A stretch of 9,871 nucleotides of DNA from contig PXYR01000063.1 of the NCBI GenBank assembly GCA_003023665.1, forward strand, positions 1 to 9,871, written 5' to 3'. The first letter of the stretch is position 1. The number at the start of each line of letters is the position of its first letter. This document shows, piece after piece, positions 6,819 through 9,871 of the stretch. The notes under the pieces were generated by a model. It saw only the letters and a program-made list of their open reading frames with translations. It made no database searches and was not told the DNA's origin. This DNA is from Bacteroidota bacterium (GTDB lineage Bacteria > Bacteroidota > Bacteroidia > Flavobacteriales > Schleiferiaceae). The position numbers and the translations under genes were made by a program.

Positions 6819-7136
6819 ATGAAAAAATTGCTTTCGCATCCATTGGCCAAATTTCTTCTCAATCAATACGTTCTCACGGGTTTTTCCTTTGCATTATGGA
6901 TGATTTTTTTAGATGCCAACAATTACTTTATTCATGCAGAATTGAATCAGCAAATTGATGCGGTAGAGGCGGATATTGAATTTTACGAGTCCACACTCGA
7001 ACGGGATAGAGAACTTCTAAAGCAATTAAATACCAATCCGGAGGCCTTTGAAACCTATGCCCGTGAAAACTTTGGGATGCATAAAGAAGGCGAGACAGTA
7101 ACCGTTATTGAATTTGAGGACTCTTCTGATGAGTGA
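6819..7136 (+). CDS. FtsB/DivIC-like septum formation initiator protein
   Basis: The 105-residue product has the build of the FtsB/DivIC divisome proteins: a short cytosolic N-terminus, one membrane helix at about residues 17-31, a periplasmic coiled coil at about 38-70 (rich in E, L and Q heptads), and the C-terminal family motif YARENFGMHKEGETVTVIE at 80-98. Such proteins bridge early and late division proteins through FtsQ/FtsL-type partners at the septum. Length is typical. It follows the exporter gene by 54 bases and ends in an eight-base overlap with mutA (ATGAGTGA at 7129-7136), so it probably shares a transcript with the mutase genes although the functions differ. FtsB and DivIC cannot be told apart from FtsL-type relatives with full certainty by eye. 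Confidence 0.87.
   Translation: MKKLLSHPLAKFLLNQYVLTGFSFALWMIFLDANNYFIHAELNQQIDAVEADIEFYESTLERDRELLKQLNTNPEAFETYARENFGMHKEGETVTVIEFEDSSDE
7116..7120 (+). promoter_or_regulatory. Ribosome binding site for mutA
   Basis: GAGGA lies eight bases before ATG 7129, inside the end of the FtsB-like gene. It is noteworthy because most other starts in this window have no purine-rich site, and it supports 7129 over the upstream TTG at 7108. Confidence 0.5.
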
Positions 7137-8409
7137 TCTTAAAAAAAGAAGCTATCCGCACGGTGAAGTAGTCGAGCCACTATATACATCTTCTCCTGAT
7201 AACAATGTTGGGTTTAGAAATCATCCTTGGTGGACAATGGTGCAAGAGCACGTGGTAGAAAAAGAGTTTATAGCCAATGATTGGGCGCATAATCGACTTC
7301 AACAGGGTGCATCAGGATTGCTGTTCTATCTTACTGATGAGCAGTACTTGCCCCGAATTCTTGAAGGCATTAAGCTTGAATACATATCTCTTGGTTTAGT
7401 GGTTGAGGGCAGTGGGCCTGCAGTAATGGAAGCTTTGTTACACCATGCCCATAATGAAATTATACCCGTTCAAAAATTAAGTGGATTTATAAATATTGAT
7501 CCCATTGAGATTGCTGCTCGTACCGGTATTTGGCATGAGAACAAGATGTATGAATTGGGTGAATTATCTCGCTTGACGCCAACGCGCATGAAATACATGT
7601 GTTGCAATGCCAATTTTTACGGTTCCTGTGGTGCTTCACCCACCACGCAATTGGGGTTGGCCTTGGCGCACTTAGATTTTTATTTATCCAATTTTGGGGA
7701 TGTTGGACTTTCTCAATACTGGGTAGCCTTGACCTCAGGTACCTATATGTTTGAAGAGATTGCCAAACACAGAGCTCTACGGGTTTTGTGGAGGGAATTA
7801 TTGGAAGAATATGATTACCCTTTTGTCCATTTGGAAATTTATTCAGAGACTTCAACAACGCATCAGAGTAGTTTTGATGCACATTCTAATCTATTACGAG
7901 CCACTTCTGCTGCTTTTGGCGCAGTAACAGGAGGAGCAGATGCCGTACAAATACGACCGTATAATTCTGTGGTTAAAGGGTTTGATGCGGAAGGTGAACG
8001 ACTAGCATTGAATCAGCATTTTATCATGGCTTATGAAAGCGGAATGGATCGAGTAATGGATCCAGCAAAAGGTTCCTATTTCATTGAGGATAAAACTTCA
8101 GCTCTTGTGAAAGAAGCTAAATTGATATGTAAGGAAATTCGTCAGATAGGCGGCATTGTGGAAGCCTTAAAGTCTGGCTGGATACAAGACCGAATAGATA
8201 GCGAAGTCAAAGCGGCAATGCCGGAAAAGGTTCTGGGTGTTAATTTTTATCCCAATGATGCCGAAAAATTGCCAGAAGGGATAACCATTGCTCCAACTTT
8301 AAGTAGAATCGAGCACAAGGAACGGTTTGCGGATAGAGACATTGAACCGCTAAGAGTGGTTCGTTGGTCCGAATCATTGGAATTTCAACGTCATTCAAGT
8401 ACCCTATAG
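7129..8409 (+). CDS. mutA: Methylmalonyl-CoA mutase small (non-catalytic) subunit
   Basis: The 426-residue protein is homologous to the TIM-barrel half of methylmalonyl-CoA mutase and pairs with MutB. Recognisable stretches include SGLLFYLTDE, FYGSCGASPTTQLGLALAHL, YSETSTTHQSSFDAHSNLLR and GGADAVQIRPYN, all small-subunit forms. The active-site elements of MutB (the YAGFSTASESN and YHMQEAGA stretches) are absent and there is no B12-binding DxHxxG domain; the protein ends at the barrel, much shorter than the roughly 640 residues of the actinobacterial MutA, as is usual in Bacteroidota. ATG 7129 was chosen because it overlaps the preceding stop and has GAGGA at 7116-7120, eight bases upstream, one of the few SD-like sites here. 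A TTG at 7108 is the only other upstream option before an in-frame stop at 7099. Its N-terminus (MSDLKKRSYPHGEVVEPLY) seems to lack about 30 residues common in relatives. Confidence 0.92.
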   Translation: MSDLKKRSYPHGEVVEPLYTSSPDNNVGFRNHPWWTMVQEHVVEKEFIANDWAHNRLQQGASGLLFYLTDEQYLPRILEGIKLEYISLGLVVEGSGPAVMEALLHHAHNEIIPVQKLSGFINIDPIEIAARTGIWHENKMYELGELSRLTPTRMKYMCCNANFYGSCGASPTTQLGLALAHLDFYLSNFGDVGLSQYWVALTSGTYMFEEIAKHRALRVLWRELLEEYDYPFVHLEIYSETSTTHQSSFDAHSNLLRATSAAFGAVTGGADAVQIRPYNSVVKGFDAEGERLALNQHFIMAYESGMDRVMDPAKGSYFIEDKTSALVKEAKLICKEIRQIGGIVEALKSGWIQDRIDSEVKAAMPEKVLGVNFYPNDAEKLPEGITIAPTLSRIEHKERFADRDIEPLRVVRWSESLEFQRHSSTL

Positions 8410-8412
8410 TTC

Positions 8413-9871
8413 ATGTCAAATACTTGGAAAACACCGGAGACAATTGAAGTTAAATCATCCTACACCGAGGACGATTTAGAACAAGTAGAGCATTTAGGAA
8501 CACTACCGGGCCAAATACCTTTTGTCCGTGGGCCTTATGCTACCATGTATGTAGGACGCCCTTGGACAATACGTCAATATGCAGGATTTTCAACTGCGTC
8601 CGAAAGCAACGCATTTTACAGAAGAAATCTTGCATCTGGTCAAAAAGGTCTTTCTGTTGCCTTTGATTTGGCAACGCATCGTGGATACGATAGTGACCAC
8701 GAGCGAGTGATGGGCGATGTAGGTAAGGCCGGGGTTGCCATTGATTCGGTAGAAGATATGAAAGTCTTGTTTGACGGTATTCCCCTCGATCAGATGTCTG
8801 TATCCATGACTATGAATGGGGCTGTTCTGCCTATTATGGCCTTTTATATTGTTGCGGCTTTGGAGCAAGGTGTTTCAATGGATAAGTTAAGCGGAACTAT
8901 ACAGAACGATATTTTAAAAGAGTTCATGGTTCGTAATACGTACATCTATCCGCCAAAAGAAAGTATGCGTATCATTTCAGATATCTTCGCTTTTACCAGT
9001 CAACATATGCCAAAATTTAATAGCATATCTATTTCTGGATATCACATGCAGGAGGCAGGTGCTACGGCAGATATTGAGATGGCTTATACACTGTCTGACG
9101 GTTTAGAATATGTAAAAACAGGTATAGCGGCGGGATTAGATATTGATGCCTTCGCACCTCGATTAAGCTTCTTTTGGGGCATTGGTATGAATCCATTCAT
9201 GGAGATCGCAAAGATGCGTGCTGCTCGATTCCTTTGGTCCAAGTACATGAAGGCTTTAGGTGCTAAACATCCAAAGTCCATGGCGCTCAGAACTCACAGT
9301 CAGACTTCTGGTTGGTCGCTAACCGAACAAGATCCTTTCAATAATGTAACACGAACGGCGATTGAGGCCATGGCAGCAACCATGGGTGGAACCCAGAGTC
9401 TGCACACAAATTCATTAGATGAAGCCATTGCATTGCCTACAGATTTCTCTGCACGAATTGCTCGGAATACACAATTGCATCTGCAATTAGAGACGGATAT
9501 TACCTTCACTGCAGATCCATGGGGCGGCTCTTACTATGTAGAGAAGCTAACTGCCGATTTAATTGAAAGAGCAGAAGTTCTCATGAAGGAGGTGGATGAA
9601 TTGGGCGGTATGACTCGAGCTATTGAGGCAGGGATTCCTAAAATGCGTATTGAAGAGGCTGCGGCGAAGAAACAAGCCCGTATAGATGGTGGAATGGATA
9701 TTATTGTAGGAGTAAATGCCTTTCAAACCACAGAGCGCGCCGAAATAGATATTCTTGAAGTCAAGGGTGATGAAGTTCGTAAACAACAGATTGTTGGTTT
9801 GGCGAGGTTGAAAAAGGGTAGAGATCAAGCGCTAGTTACATCTGCATTGGTCGCTTTGGAGGAAGCTGCAC
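8413..9871 (+). CDS. mutB: Methylmalonyl-CoA mutase large catalytic subunit (3' end beyond window)
   Basis: The visible 486 codons cover the CoA-binding TIM barrel of the adenosylcobalamin-dependent mutase that interconverts (R)-methylmalonyl-CoA and succinyl-CoA, used in propionate and branched-chain amino-acid breakdown or, in reverse, propionate formation. Key residues align with the Propionibacterium enzyme at a constant offset of 33: Y56 (Y89) in YAGFSTASESNAFYR, R174 (R207) in RNTYIYPP, and H211 (H244) in SGYHMQEAGAT. Other strong stretches are GLSVAFDLATHRGYDSDH, RTHSQTSGWSLTEQDPFNN and GGTQSLHTNSLDEA. The cobalamin-binding domain, expected at about residues 560-700, lies outside the window. 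The gene starts three bases after the mutA stop with no visible Shine-Dalgarno, so the two subunits are almost certainly co-expressed. Confidence 0.97.
   Translation, partial: MSNTWKTPETIEVKSSYTEDDLEQVEHLGTLPGQIPFVRGPYATMYVGRPWTIRQYAGFSTASESNAFYRRNLASGQKGLSVAFDLATHRGYDSDHERVMGDVGKAGVAIDSVEDMKVLFDGIPLDQMSVSMTMNGAVLPIMAFYIVAALEQGVSMDKLSGTIQNDILKEFMVRNTYIYPPKESMRIISDIFAFTSQHMPKFNSISISGYHMQEAGATADIEMAYTLSDGLEYVKTGIAAGLDIDAFAPRLSFFWGIGMNPFMEIAKMRAARFLWSKYMKALGAKHPKSMALRTHSQTSGWSLTEQDPFNNVTRTAIEAMAATMGGTQSLHTNSLDEAIALPTDFSARIARNTQLHLQLETDITFTADPWGGSYYVEKLTADLIERAEVLMKEVDELGGMTRAIEAGIPKMRIEEAAAKKQARIDGGMDIIVGVNAFQTTERAEIDILEVKGDEVRKQQIVGLARLKKGRDQALVTSALVALEEAA

Noticed and set aside
7108..7128. TTG start for MutA seven codons upstream.
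   Set aside because: ATG 7129 has an SD-like GAGGA at good spacing and forms a typical stop-start overlap; the extra residues resemble nothing in the family.
7487..7882. Minus-strand open frame of 131 codons.
   Set aside because: It is antisense to conserved MutA sequence and has low-complexity composition typical of shadow frames.

Overview
The window looks like a chromosomal segment of a Bacteroidota bacterium, most likely a Flavobacteriales-type marine or aquatic lineage. The evidence is a TamL-type outer-membrane lipoprotein, a PorT-like protein of the type IX secretion system sitting directly behind ubiE, a methylmalonyl-CoA mutase split into a short small subunit and a catalytic large subunit, TAnnTTTG-type -7 promoter boxes, and a near absence of Shine-Dalgarno sequences. 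The DNA is moderately AT-rich and packed almost wall to wall with genes; no gene-free stretch exceeds about 55 bases. I saw no tRNA, rRNA, CRISPR array, insertion sequence or prophage signature.

Layout from left to right. (1) Bases 1-1909, minus strand: tamL, a BamA/TamA-family outer-membrane assembly lipoprotein, cut by the left edge. (2) 1912-2652, plus: a SpoU/TrmH-family RNA 2'-O-methyltransferase whose GTG start lies back to back with the GTG start of tamL, two bases apart. (3) 4915 down to 2612, minus: a three-gene run ubiE (menaquinone methyltransferase), porT (type IX secretion), then a ten-helix EamA/DMT transporter whose start overlaps the porT stop by one base. The transporter's 3' end overlaps the end of the methyltransferase by 41 bp. 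(4) 4916-4967: a 52-bp divergent control region with an exact -7 box on each strand, both embedded in a 30-bp near-palindrome. (5) 4968-6764, plus: a half-size ABC exporter. (6) 6819-9871, plus: an FtsB/DivIC-like divisome protein, then mutA and mutB (methylmalonyl-CoA mutase), tightly spaced or overlapping; mutB runs off the right edge.

How the genes work together. Most are core housekeeping or envelope functions: outer-membrane assembly (TamL), protein secretion (PorT), respiratory quinone synthesis (UbiE), export (ABC), division (FtsB-like), and B12-dependent interconversion of methylmalonyl-CoA and succinyl-CoA (MutAB). Adjacency of the FtsB-like gene to mutAB and of ubiE to porT is, as I recall, common in this phylum. 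I did not find a convincing undescribed system. The most unusual items are regulatory or architectural: the palindromic divergent promoter between ubiE and the exporter, two genes whose -7 box lies only five bases before the start codon (candidate leaderless mRNAs), and the two-base start-to-start junction at 1907-1914.
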